A stretch of DNA of 9,978 bases from Calditrichaeota bacterium AABM5.125.24 (GTDB lineage Bacteria; Electryoneota; AABM5-125-24; Hatepunaeales; Hatepunaeaceae). Positions 1 through 6,096 of this stretch are shown piece after piece. Both the position numbers and the translations under genes were made by a program. Position 1 is the stretch's first letter; every line of letters begins with the position of its first letter. The stretch is from the NCBI GenBank assembly GCA_002127415.1, contig MWJR01000211.1, forward strand, positions 1 to 9,978, given 5' to 3'. Under the pieces are notes generated by a model, which saw only the letters and a program-made list of their open reading frames with translations, was not told the origin of the DNA and made no database searches.

Positions 1-1017
1 AGAGACAGGAATTAAACCGATAATGCAAAACAATTGCAGATATATAATTAACGGCACCCATTTTTCAGTAAATAGTACCAAAACCATTGGTTTGGCAACT
101 ACAATCAGTCCAATCATAATTGGTGAATTTATAAGGATCATAAACATCAGGGATTTCCGCATCCCAAGCTTTATACGAATTACTTCTTCTTGGATAGATG
201 AAAATATCGGAAACGTTACCCGAGTTGTACTCTCAAGTAGAGTATATACTAAAACTCGTTGAATCCTCTGTGCCTGATAATAATATCCTAAACTCGATGA
301 TGAAAATAATTTACCTATTATTATGTAATAAATATTATCAAAGAGCATATTAATTAGGCCGAATCCCAACATGTGTGAGCTGAATCCAAACATATTTAGC
401 AATGAAGTCAAACTAAATATCAGCGATGGTCGCCAGTTGTGAAAGAACCATAAAAGTGCAGTTCGTATAAAGCTAAAGCTTACAATTTGAATTGCCAAAC
501 TCCACACACCAGAACCATTATACGCCAAAGTAATGCCAATTATGCCCGAAACAAGAATTGATATTAAACTAACCCTTGCTTGGGTTTTAAAGTCAACCTT
601 CTTTACCATTAGCGTCGTTTGAATCAATCCGAAAGAACTGATAATAATGCTAAGCGATAGGAATCGTGTCAACGGTGTAAGAAGTGGCTGTTTGTAAAAT
701 ACTGCGATCCACGGCGCGGTAATACAGAGCAATCCCGCTACGATAAAACTCACAACAATATTGAAATAGAAGACCGAGCATTCATCAATATGATTAGTAT
801 TCTGTTTTTGTATTAATGCAGAGCCAAAACCGCTATCGAGAAAGATCTGCGCTAACGCCAGAAATACCCCCAGCATCGCGATCAGCCCGAATTGCTCCGG
901 TAGGAGCAGCCTAGCCAGAATGATCGCGATGACAAACTGGACGCCTTGACCGCTGACGTTCTGAAAAAAGCTCCAGAACAGACCACGCAAAGTTTTGGCT
1001 TTCAATCCCTCGGACAT
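1..1017 (-). CDS. Wzx-type oligosaccharide flippase (MOP superfamily), 3' end outside window
   Basis: Reading from the ATG at 1017 leftwards gives 339 codons with no stop; the gene runs off the left edge. Family members move undecaprenyl-linked glycan repeat units across the inner membrane. The product is strongly hydrophobic, with many membrane segments. Its N-terminus (GLFWSFF near residues 12-18, ARLLLPEQFGLIAML at 35-49) is typical of the WzxC-like polysaccharide biosynthesis/PST family of about 450-500 aa, so roughly the last quarter is missing. It follows the acyltransferase gene and a truncated paralogous N-terminus, and probably exports the glycan built with the upstream sugar genes. 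Only a weak Shine-Dalgarno precedes the ATG, and the first codons overlap the preceding fragment by 16 nt. The first ~62 codons are clearly richer in G+C than the rest, suggesting a mosaic gene. Confidence 0.85.
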   Translation of the reverse strand, partial: MSEGLKAKTLRGLFWSFFQNVSGQGVQFVIAIILARLLLPEQFGLIAMLGVFLALAQIFLDSGFGSALIQKQNTNHIDECSVFYFNIVVSFIVAGLLCITAPWIAVFYKQPLLTPLTRFLSLSIIISSFGLIQTTLMVKKVDFKTQARVSLISILVSGIIGITLAYNGSGVWSLAIQIVSFSFIRTALLWFFHNWRPSLIFSLTSLLNMFGFSSHMLGFGLINMLFDNIYYIIIGKLFSSSSLGYYYQAQRIQRVLVYTLLESTTRVTFPIFSSIQEEVIRIKLGMRKSLMFMILINSPIMIGLIVVAKPMVLVLFTEKWVPLIIYLQLFCIIGLIPVS

Positions 1018-1238
1018 ATCTCAGGAAGTCGTCGTTCCCAATTAGTATGCACGCTTTTGACGAGCGCCTGCGCAATGGCAATGAAAATCGTCAACATCGC
1101 GATCAACCCGAACTGCTCCGGCAACAGCAGGCGGGCTAAGATGATCTGGATTACAAAATATATCCCTATCTGACCAAAGAACTCGAAGAAGCTCCAGAAA
1201 AGACCGTGCAGGGTCTTGCTCTTTAATCCGTCAGACAT
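1002..1238 (-). pseudogene. Truncated flippase N-terminus (62 homologous residues, then unrelated tail)
   Basis: This 78-codon frame begins 16 bp after the acyltransferase stop. Its first 62 residues align without gaps to the first 62 of the next flippase gene (about 42 identical by eye), including GLFWSFF and ARLLLPEQFGLIAML. After Ser62 the similarity stops abruptly: the flippase continues GFGSALIQ while this frame reads VHTNWERR and stops 16 residues later, inside the start of the next gene. It would encode only one or two membrane segments and cannot transport. At the DNA level the two N-termini are clearly diverged, so this is not a fresh duplication. I read it as the stump of a paralogous wzx whose remainder was deleted. 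It may still be translated and coupled to the downstream start. Confidence 0.75.
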
Positions 1239-1254
1239 ATTTATTAATAATTCA

Positions 1255-1914
1255 TCATTCTTCTTTATATCTCAGAACACGTGCTGGATTTCCTACTATG
1301 ATAGCATTCTCTGGTACATCTTCAAGCACTACAGATCCTGCACCTATGAGGCTGAAATCACCTATCTTTATTTTCTCTCGAATGGTGGCATTACTCCCGA
1401 TATGTACAGCTTTCCCGACATGAACGTTTGCTCCAACAACGGAATTAGTAGCCAGATGTGCGAATCTATCTAGGAAACTGTTATGACCGACGAATGAGTT
1501 TGGTAACAACATACAATTATCCGAAATTGTAGTATCTGTACTTAGTTGTGATAACGGGGCAAAAAGAACACCATTCCCAACTGAACAAAATCCCGTCGGA
1601 ATAATTGATGTCGAATCAATTATACTTATAAAACGGTTGATTGGAATATCTAATGATATGATTTTATCATAGGCATATTTTTCTCGCGACAACCCAACAT
1701 ATGCTATGAATATTGATACTTCAGGATCTTTCAAAAAATCAATTACATTTTCTGATCTCCCAATCACTCTAAATTTACGATATTTACCGATATCACTTCC
1801 AACAGGCTCAATATCATTCAAGAATCCGATTATTTCTATTTCGGAGTTTTTAGCTAAGATTGAAGCTGCAATCATCCCAATCCCGCTGCCACCAAGTATT
1901 AGTACTTTAGTCAT
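1255..1914 (-). CDS. PglD/NeuD/VioB-family left-handed beta-helix sugar N-acyltransferase
   Basis: A 219-aa protein, the usual length for the family, that transfers an acyl group from acyl-CoA to the amino group of a nucleotide-linked amino sugar (PglD, VioB) or to a sialic acid hydroxyl (NeuD). The N-terminal Rossmann-like domain has the glycine motif VLILGGSGIGMIAA (4-17). The C-terminal half is a hexapeptide-repeat beta-helix (about 105-215) ending in the characteristic GNPARVLRYKE. His144 in SFVGHNSF sits where the catalytic histidine of PglD-type enzymes is expected. Its ATG overlaps the stop of the lyase-like gene by 8 nt (ATGACTAA), indicating translational coupling. Downstream of an aminotransferase and two acyl-CoA enzymes, a role in N-acylating an aminodeoxyhexose is more likely than O-acetylation of sialic acid. 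The acyl group is not determined by sequence. Confidence 0.85.
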   Translation of the reverse strand: MTKVLILGGSGIGMIAASILAKNSEIEIIGFLNDIEPVGSDIGKYRKFRVIGRSENVIDFLKDPEVSIFIAYVGLSREKYAYDKIISLDIPINRFISIIDSTSIIPTGFCSVGNGVLFAPLSQLSTDTTISDNCMLLPNSFVGHNSFLDRFAHLATNSVVGANVHVGKAVHIGSNATIREKIKIGDFSLIGAGSVVLEDVPENAIIVGNPARVLRYKEE

Positions 1915-2815
1915 TATTTGATTTTCTATTATTATTCTTATCGTTTATTAAATTGAATCTTTGAAGTATTTTCTGTGCAGCATTAACCATAGGCGGACCT
2001 ATAAATCTTCCATCCTTTACAGCAACACCTTTCCCCTCCTTCTTTGCTTCCTCTGCAATGCGGAGCATTTCAAGAGCACTTTTTACTTCTTCATCCGAGG
2101 GAGAGAAATATTTATGAACCAAAGGCAACTCTTTGGGATGGAGGACAAGCATACCTTCAAAGCCAAGCGTCCGAGCGAGCATAAGATTCCTCTCAAGATC
2201 CTCAAGATCATGCACTTTTATATGCACCGTATCAATCGGAATAACATCGCTCGCTCTTGCTGCCATCGCAATCAAAGCCCGCGGGTTTAGAATACTTAAT
2301 CCGTCATTATCGTGAATCCCCTCAAGATCCGAGACGAAATCCTCGCAACCAAATGCAATTGCTATCACCCGTTTTGATGTTTTGCATATTTCTTGCGCGT
2401 TCAGCACAGCCGCAGTTGTCTCGATAAGTGGAATTAACTTAAATTTGCCCTGCGATATGCCTTTCTCATATTCAATAGTATCAAGCAGTTTGTCCACAAA
2501 ATAAACATCTTCTCCCTTCATTGACTTCGGATACATAAATCCATGAACACCGGGGATGGTTAATGAATAGATGTCTTGAAGCAAGAAACCACTTTCACGA
2601 TCATTTACTCGGGGGAAAACTAACTGATTCTTGAATACGTTGTCCATCACGAATTTCTTGATTATTTCACGAGCAATCGCCTTGTTGGATGGCGGTTGCA
2701 CTGAATCCTCAAGGTCCAGTAGTAGAACATCGGCATCTGATTTCGCCGCACTTGCAAGAAGTCGTTCGTTATGTCCAGGAACAAACATTAAACTTCTAAG
2801 AAGATAGTTATTCAT
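1907..2815 (-). CDS. CitE/HpcH-family acyl-CoA lyase (malyl-CoA lyase-like)
   Basis: A 302-aa TIM-barrel protein of the HpcH/HpaI aldolase-citrate lyase beta family, which cleaves or forms malyl-CoA-type thioesters using Mg2+. Visible motifs are RSLMFVPGHN (7-16), LDLEDSV (33-39), FPRVN (67-71) with Arg69, IPLIETTAAVLNA (128-140) with metal ligand candidate Glu132, GCEDFVSDL (156-164) with Glu158/Asp159, and LHPKE (225-229). I chose the ATG at 2815 because RSLMFVPG normally lies close to the N-terminus and AGAGG precedes it by 7 nt; the frame stays open to 2863. The start overlaps the MaoC-like stop by 8 nt (ATGAATAA). In a glycan locus, pairing with a hydratase suggests that it makes or trims a hydroxyacyl- or dicarboxyl-CoA donor for sugar acylation. 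That role is inferred. It carries an Asn/Lys-rich C-terminal tail. Confidence 0.8.
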   Translation of the reverse strand: MNNYLLRSLMFVPGHNERLLASAAKSDADVLLLDLEDSVQPPSNKAIAREIIKKFVMDNVFKNQLVFPRVNDRESGFLLQDIYSLTIPGVHGFMYPKSMKGEDVYFVDKLLDTIEYEKGISQGKFKLIPLIETTAAVLNAQEICKTSKRVIAIAFGCEDFVSDLEGIHDNDGLSILNPRALIAMAARASDVIPIDTVHIKVHDLEDLERNLMLARTLGFEGMLVLHPKELPLVHKYFSPSDEEVKSALEMLRIAEEAKKEGKGVAVKDGRFIGPPMVNAAQKILQRFNLINDKNNNRKSNND

Positions 2816-3275
2816 GCAAACACCTCTTTTTGACAAGGACCTTTCGACGAAATCGCAAAACATCAGTACCAGATTGGTTGTAGGCTGTTGTTTCGACGTA
2901 AATAATCCCTCGATCGGATTTAGTTTCTGACTCTATAATATCGAGAATCTTTGTTCTCGCATATATTGTGTCATTCACAAAAACAGGTGCTAAATGTTCC
3001 ACGTTCTCGTATGAAAGATTCGCGATGGCTTTACCGCTAATATCCGGTACTGTTATACCAACAGCCAAGCTGAAAACGAGAGTTCCGACAATAACAACCT
3101 TTTCAAATTGGCTCTTACCTGCATAATCAATATTAATGTGAAGTGGATGGTAATTCATTGTTATGAGGCAAAATAGATTGTTGTCGCTTTCAAATATCGT
3201 TTTTGAAAGCTCATGTTTAATCATATCGCCTTTCTTGAAATCTTCAAAATAGTTACCTAGGTTGCTTGCATTCAT
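2808..3275 (-). CDS. MaoC-like hot-dog-fold (R)-specific enoyl-CoA hydratase/dehydratase
   Basis: A 155-aa single hot-dog-domain protein, the normal size for the MaoC/PhaJ family, which reversibly hydrates trans-2-enoyl-CoA or mesaconyl-CoA-type thioesters. The signature region is TMNYHPLHINIDYAG (39-53). The usual catalytic D-x-N-P-x-H reads N41-Y-H43-P-L-H46, so the general His is kept but Asp is Asn and Asn is His. From memory, MaoC proteins paired with CitE-like lyases often show this kind of variant, so it need not mean loss of activity. A second typical element is VNDTIYARTKILDI (100-113). The ATG overlaps the aminotransferase stop by 4 nt (ATGA). Context suggests that it works with the lyase-like gene on an acyl-CoA used by the acyltransferase; substrate unknown. 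Confidence 0.8.
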   Translation of the reverse strand: MNASNLGNYFEDFKKGDMIKHELSKTIFESDNNLFCLITMNYHPLHINIDYAGKSQFEKVVIVGTLVFSLAVGITVPDISGKAIANLSYENVEHLAPVFVNDTIYARTKILDIIESETKSDRGIIYVETTAYNQSGTDVLRFRRKVLVKKRCLHE

Positions 3276-4471
3276 AATCTATCCTCAAATTGTCCTCGGT
3301 GATAGGTAATCAAATCACAGATTTTATCAATTGAATCATGATCTATGTTATAATACGTCGGCAAACACAATATCCTCTCCGCCACCCCTTTTGCCACCGT
3401 CAGCGGGTCGCGGGTCTGAACATTCTGGTAACACGCAAAATCCGACACCAGCGGATAGAAATACCGACGCGCGTAGATGTTGAACTTCTTCAACTCCTCA
3501 TACAGCCGGTCGCGGCTCATCCCGAATTCCGCTTCATTCACTTCAATAGGCATATACCCATAGTTATAGCGGACATTGGGCGGCAGCGGCGGCGGGAACT
3601 TAAGCCCCGGCACATCCGCCAGTCGCTCGCGGTAAATCGCCTCAATCGCCCGCCCCTTCTCAATCAGGTCGTCCAGATGCTTCAGCACCAGGATACCCAT
3701 CAACGCCTGAAGCTCGTTCATCTTGGCATTGGTGCCGGGCATCACCACTTCCGTCTCACTCTTGAACCCAAAGTTCTTCAGGTAGTCAAGGATTTGCTTG
3801 AACCCGGAGTCCTGAAAGGTCAGCATCCCGCCTTCAATGGAATGGTAGAGTTTGGTGGCGTGGAAACTGAACATACTCATATCGCCGTAGTGCGCGATGG
3901 ATTTGCCGTCAATCTCCACCCCGAAAGCATGCGCGGCGTCGTAGATGAGCGTCAGGTTGTGCCGCCGGGCGATGTCCGCCAATTCCTTCACCTTGCAGGG
4001 ATAGCCGAACACGTGAACCGCCAATATCGCCGAAGTCCAGGGCGTAATTGCCGCTTCAACCTTCTCCGGGTCAAGCGTGTAATGGTCGGGTTCAATATCA
4101 ACGAACACCGGCCTGATCTTGTTCCAGTAAAGCGCGTGGGTAGTGGCGACGAAAGTGAAGGGCGTCGTGATGACTTCACCCGATATCCCCATCCCTTGCA
4201 GACCGAGTTGCAGCGCCAGCGTCCCGTTGTTGAAGAGGCAGACGTTGTCGGTTTGGAAATAACGGCTGAGCGTGCTTGTGAAGCGCTGAAGGACCGGCCC
4301 GTTGTTCGTCAGCCACTGGTTGTCCCAGATCTCCTGCAGCCCGGCGGCGAACTCCTCAATCGGCGGCAGATAGGGGCGAGTTACGTAGATCGGCTTGTCA
4401 AACGGCTTCAATTCAAGGAGCGTCTTTCGGTCACGAACATCAGGAGACATTATTTCGGTTGTGTCGTTCAA
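3272..4471 (-). CDS. DegT/DnrJ/EryC1/StrS aminotransferase, VioA-like (nucleotide-sugar C4 transaminase)
   Basis: A 399-aa PLP-dependent aminotransferase that converts a keto sugar nucleotide into an amino sugar nucleotide with glutamate as donor. Motifs: phosphate-binding FNNGTLALQL (80-89), IYDAAHAFG (176-184) with Asp178 for the PLP pyridine nitrogen, SFHATKLYHSIEGG (202-215) with Schiff-base Lys207, and NAKMNELQAL (248-257). SFHATK followed by a His and IEGG resembles VioA-type enzymes making dTDP-4-amino-4,6-dideoxyglucose; FdtB- or WecE-like alternatives remain possible. The start is a TTG at 4471 with AAGGA 9 nt upstream; the ATG at 4450 (residue 8) lacks a Shine-Dalgarno. It is the first gene of a coupled set with the MaoC, CitE and acyltransferase genes. 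The last ~29 codons are AT-rich while the body is GC-rich, suggesting a recombination joint near 3361. Confidence 0.9.
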   Translation of the reverse strand: MNDTTEIMSPDVRDRKTLLELKPFDKPIYVTRPYLPPIEEFAAGLQEIWDNQWLTNNGPVLQRFTSTLSRYFQTDNVCLFNNGTLALQLGLQGMGISGEVITTPFTFVATTHALYWNKIRPVFVDIEPDHYTLDPEKVEAAITPWTSAILAVHVFGYPCKVKELADIARRHNLTLIYDAAHAFGVEIDGKSIAHYGDMSMFSFHATKLYHSIEGGMLTFQDSGFKQILDYLKNFGFKSETEVVMPGTNAKMNELQALMGILVLKHLDDLIEKGRAIEAIYRERLADVPGLKFPPPLPPNVRYNYGYMPIEVNEAEFGMSRDRLYEELKKFNIYARRYFYPLVSDFACYQNVQTRDPLTVAKGVAERILCLPTYYNIDHDSIDKICDLITYHRGQFEDRL

Positions 4472-4480
4472 TGCACAAGT

Positions 4481-4485
4481 TCCTT
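4481..4485 (-). promoter_or_regulatory. Shine-Dalgarno deciding the TTG start of the aminotransferase
   Basis: The minus strand reads AAGGA here, 9 nt before the TTG at 4471. The in-frame ATG at 4450 has no comparable purine run, so the TTG start is favoured. Confidence 0.5.
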
Positions 4486-4494
4486 AAGGTAGTT

Positions 4495-4523
4495 AGAATA
4501 AGCTCTATTCATCTCCGATGCAA
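4495..4523 (-). promoter_or_regulatory. Candidate sigma70-type promoter for the aminotransferase operon
   Basis: Minus strand: TTGCAT (4523-4518), a 17-bp spacer, TATTCT (4500-4495). The matches to consensus are moderate (3/6 and 4/6), but the spacing is ideal and the predicted start gives a short leader ending at the AAGGA/TTG start. Prediction only. Confidence 0.35.
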
Positions 4524-4555
4524 TCCGCTTAACCTACTCTTCGTAAATGAAGTCC

Positions 4556-4572
4556 TGTCCGCCAAGCGGACA
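4556..4572. repeat. Short perfect inverted repeat between the parB-like gene and the aminotransferase operon
   Basis: TGTCCGC and GCGGACA pair over 7 bp around a 3-nt loop, 22 bp past the ParB-like stop. No T-run follows on the minus strand, so it is a poor intrinsic terminator. It may be a weak transcription-end hairpin for the ParB-like gene or a protein-binding palindrome. A related GTCCG palindrome occurs at 9061-9072. Confidence 0.35.
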
Positions 4573-4594
4573 AGTTTATAAGTATTTATTTATA

Positions 4595-5371
4595 CTAATC
4601 TTCCTCAACTTTCTCTTCCAACAATTTCAGCATTTTAGTCAACAGATCACGCAAAGACTCTTCAGTATCAAACTTGAAGCTAATGCGATCTCTGTAAAGA
4701 CGAACGCCTTCAATAGACTTCGAGAACTCTTTAAGTCCCTGATGCACATCCCAGGCTTCTCTTGGCTTCCGACCTTTAGTCAGCTTATCCTCAGCTTTCT
4801 CGACGAGGACTTTTAGGTGCTGCAAATCCACAGCCGAAGCCTTCTCAACAAGCTTGGCTCGAGCTTTATCGTCTTTCAAATTCTTTAGCGTATCAGCTTT
4901 CTTCATCGAAAGCGTCCCTTGGGACACAGCTTCCTTCAAGTCATCTGGCAGGTCCAGAAGGGCTAAACGCTCCCCCACATAGGTCTTTGATTTCCCAATC
5001 AGCTCTGCAACTTTTCGGTAGTCCAACTCTTGAGTACCGATCAACTGTTTGATGGCGAGAGCCTCCTCAAGCGGATTTAGATCCTCACGCTGAAGGTTCT
5101 CGATCAGAGCGTATCTGACCAGGTCATCATCAGACAGGTCCTGCATCACACATGGCACATCTTTCAGTTCCGCTTGCTTGGAAGCTTCTAACCTCCTATA
5201 ACCTGCAACCAGTATGTACCGGTCTTCTTTCCGAGTTACCAGCAGAGGTTGAATTACGCCCACATCTTTTATCGAATCTGCAAGCTCTTTGATGTCTGAT
5301 GTCTTAATCCTGCCCCTGACCTGATGTGGATTTGGGTCGATTTGATCGATTGGGATTTGCTGGGCGTCCAT
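4595..5371 (-). CDS. ParB/Spo0J/Noc-family protein, no adjacent ParA
   Basis: A 258-aa ParB-like protein. The N-terminal ParB/sulfiredoxin-type nucleotide-binding domain begins IPIDQIDPNPHQVRG (6-20) and has the two phosphate-binding motifs GYRRLEAS (57-64, the GERRxRA box) and ENLQRED (91-97). A helix-turn-helix follows at about 117-142 (KVAELIGKSKTYVGERLALL), where family members bind parS-like sites. The C-terminal ~80 residues are charged and probably helical, a dimerisation region. The length fits the family (about 250-300 aa). No parA-like ATPase lies beside it, since it is preceded by gene remnants and followed by the glycan genes. It could be an orphan partition or nucleoid-type protein, or a ParB-domain regulator from a mobile element. 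CTP-binding residues look intact. I saw no convincing parS site. Confidence 0.88.
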   Translation of the reverse strand: MDAQQIPIDQIDPNPHQVRGRIKTSDIKELADSIKDVGVIQPLLVTRKEDRYILVAGYRRLEASKQAELKDVPCVMQDLSDDDLVRYALIENLQREDLNPLEEALAIKQLIGTQELDYRKVAELIGKSKTYVGERLALLDLPDDLKEAVSQGTLSMKKADTLKNLKDDKARAKLVEKASAVDLQHLKVLVEKAEDKLTKGRKPREAWDVHQGLKEFSKSIEGVRLYRDRISFKFDTEESLRDLLTKMLKLLEEKVEED

Positions 5372-5403
5372 GAGTTTATTCTTTCATTTGGATTTAACCT
5401 TTA

Positions 5404-5432
5404 AATTTAATAAAGAATTCCTTAGGAAGCAA
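5404..5432 (-). promoter_or_regulatory. Candidate promoter for the ParB-like gene
   Basis: Minus strand: TTGCTT (5432-5427), 17-bp spacer, TAAATT (5409-5404), ending 32 bp before the ATG at 5371. The boxes are partial matches only. The AT-rich leader holds no strong Shine-Dalgarno, just GAAAG about 12 nt before the start. Confidence 0.3.
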
Positions 5433-5509
5433 GTGTGGGAGGAGGGGTAAACATTCTCCTATGTATTAGGCACGATTTTTGTCGAGTATCGGACTCTACC
5501 CGGTTAAGT

Positions 5510-5668
5510 TCAATCTCTTCGATGCAGGAATTCCGGTCCGATCTGCCAGTAGAGCAACACCAATTAACTGTTGACAGAGATCGTGGCTTGGTATTGCACT
5601 TGCCTGATCCGGTCCTTGAGGTCGCACAGCAACCGGCCGTAGTTGGCTGGCACAAGTTCATGTGACAT
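5510..5668 (-). pseudogene. Broken N-terminus of a DUF1016/YhcG-type PD-(D/E)XK nuclease
   Basis: From the ATG at 5668 the frame reads LVPANYGRLLCDLKDRIRQ then VQYQATISVNS, hits TAA (5566-5564), and continues LVLLYWQIGPEFLHRR before TGA at 5512-5510. This matches the conserved N-terminus of DUF1016/YhcG-type proteins, where an N-R-E-L-V-L-L-Y-W-x-I-G run is usual; Arg-Glu is replaced by Ser-stop, which a GAA-to-TAA change would explain. Intact members are about 330-380 aa with a C-terminal PD-(D/E)XK nuclease domain and are common in defence and mobile islands. Only about 52 codons remain, with no nuclease part, so it is a non-functional remnant. Its ATG overlaps the end of the small frame upstream, as in a former operon. 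Confidence 0.6.
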
Positions 5669-5825
5669 GTTCTATTCCAAGTCGATTAAGTGCGATCCGG
5701 ATTGCCTCCAGAAATATTACCATAGCGGATTCATCCGTCAATCTCCCCCCCATTAAGGAAGCCGCATTCCACCTTGTTTGCGCAACCCGAACTTCATGAA
5801 AGCCTCTGTTTCTCAAGGTCTTCAC
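5658..5825 (-). pseudogene. Small unidentified coding-like frame, probably a gene remnant
   Basis: A 55-codon frame from a GTG at 5825 to TGA at 5660-5658. It encodes VKTLRNRGFHEVRVAQTRWN followed by an amphipathic stretch DESAMVIFLEAIRIALNRLG. It overlaps the start of the broken DUF1016 frame by 11 nt, a spacing typical of co-transcribed genes. No Shine-Dalgarno precedes the GTG, and a stop lies only a few codons upstream, so it is more likely the 3' end of a decayed gene than a whole one. I do not recognise the family. Confidence 0.3.
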
Positions 5826-5937
5826 TACACAGGATAGAGGATTTTATCACGACCAAAAATAAACGGAAGGCTTCATAATTCCAAATGGAAAGGCGGCTCG
5901 TTTCCAGCCCTCTTCAAAATTTGGGAAGTTTGCGTTG

Positions 5938-6069
5938 TTATGCCTGGAGCAGCTTCACCAGATCCTCCTTCGTCCTCAGCCGTGAGATATGGAGCTCGCC
6001 GACCCGATTGAAGAGCACCTTGCCCTTCAGGCGTTCCAGATCTTCATTCTGATGTATCTCCAGAGCTAA
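5938..6069 (-). pseudogene. Unidentified coding-like fragment downstream of the E1-like gene
   Basis: About 43 codons ending at TAA (5940-5938) read NEDLERLKGKVLFNRVGELH then ISRLRTKEDLVKLLQA, with G/C-rich third positions typical of real coding sequence in this window. No ATG or convincing ribosome site lies in frame. The frame is the same as that of the E1-like gene and stays open from that gene's TAA, through the terminator hairpin, to here. It may be the 3' end of a deleted gene; readthrough of the E1-like stop is a less likely alternative. The family is not recognised. Confidence 0.3.
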
Positions 6070-6092
6070 AAAACAGCCCCGCAAGGCTGTTT
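6068..6092 (-). terminator. Intrinsic terminator of the ubiquitin-like operon
   Basis: Four bases after the E1-like stop the minus strand forms an 8-bp stem (6092-6085 with 6078-6071) around a 6-nt loop, and the 3' arm runs into six consecutive T residues (6073-6068). This is a textbook rho-independent terminator and marks the end of the four-gene transcript. Confidence 0.8.
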
Positions 6093-6096
6093 CCTG

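Larger units (their letters stand above)
5372..6096. other. 725-bp region between the ParB-like gene and the ubiquitin-like operon: gene debris
   Basis: No intact gene is seen on either strand. It holds the candidate ParB-like promoter, the broken DUF1016 N-terminus, two short coding-like remnants and the E1-like gene's terminator, each listed separately. Between the remnants, 5826-5937 has a small inverted repeat (TGGAAA 5886-5891 / TTTCCA 5901-5906) and nothing else I can support. Frames open on the plus strand at 5435-5665 are antisense to the DUF1016 remnant and have no recognisable content. Confidence 0.55.

Noticed and set aside
1961..2315. Plus-strand frames across the CitE-like gene
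   Set aside because: They are antisense to a well-supported gene and have Cys/His/Arg-rich random-looking products.
2816..2863. Upstream start of the CitE-like frame at 2863
   Set aside because: The 16 added residues precede the normal family N-terminus, and the ATG at 2815 has a well-spaced AGAGG.
3338..4492. A 384-codon open frame on the plus strand
   Set aside because: It lies exactly antisense to the aminotransferase, which has all its PLP motifs. The plus-strand product is Arg/His/Val-rich without domains, a by-product of GC-rich codon use.
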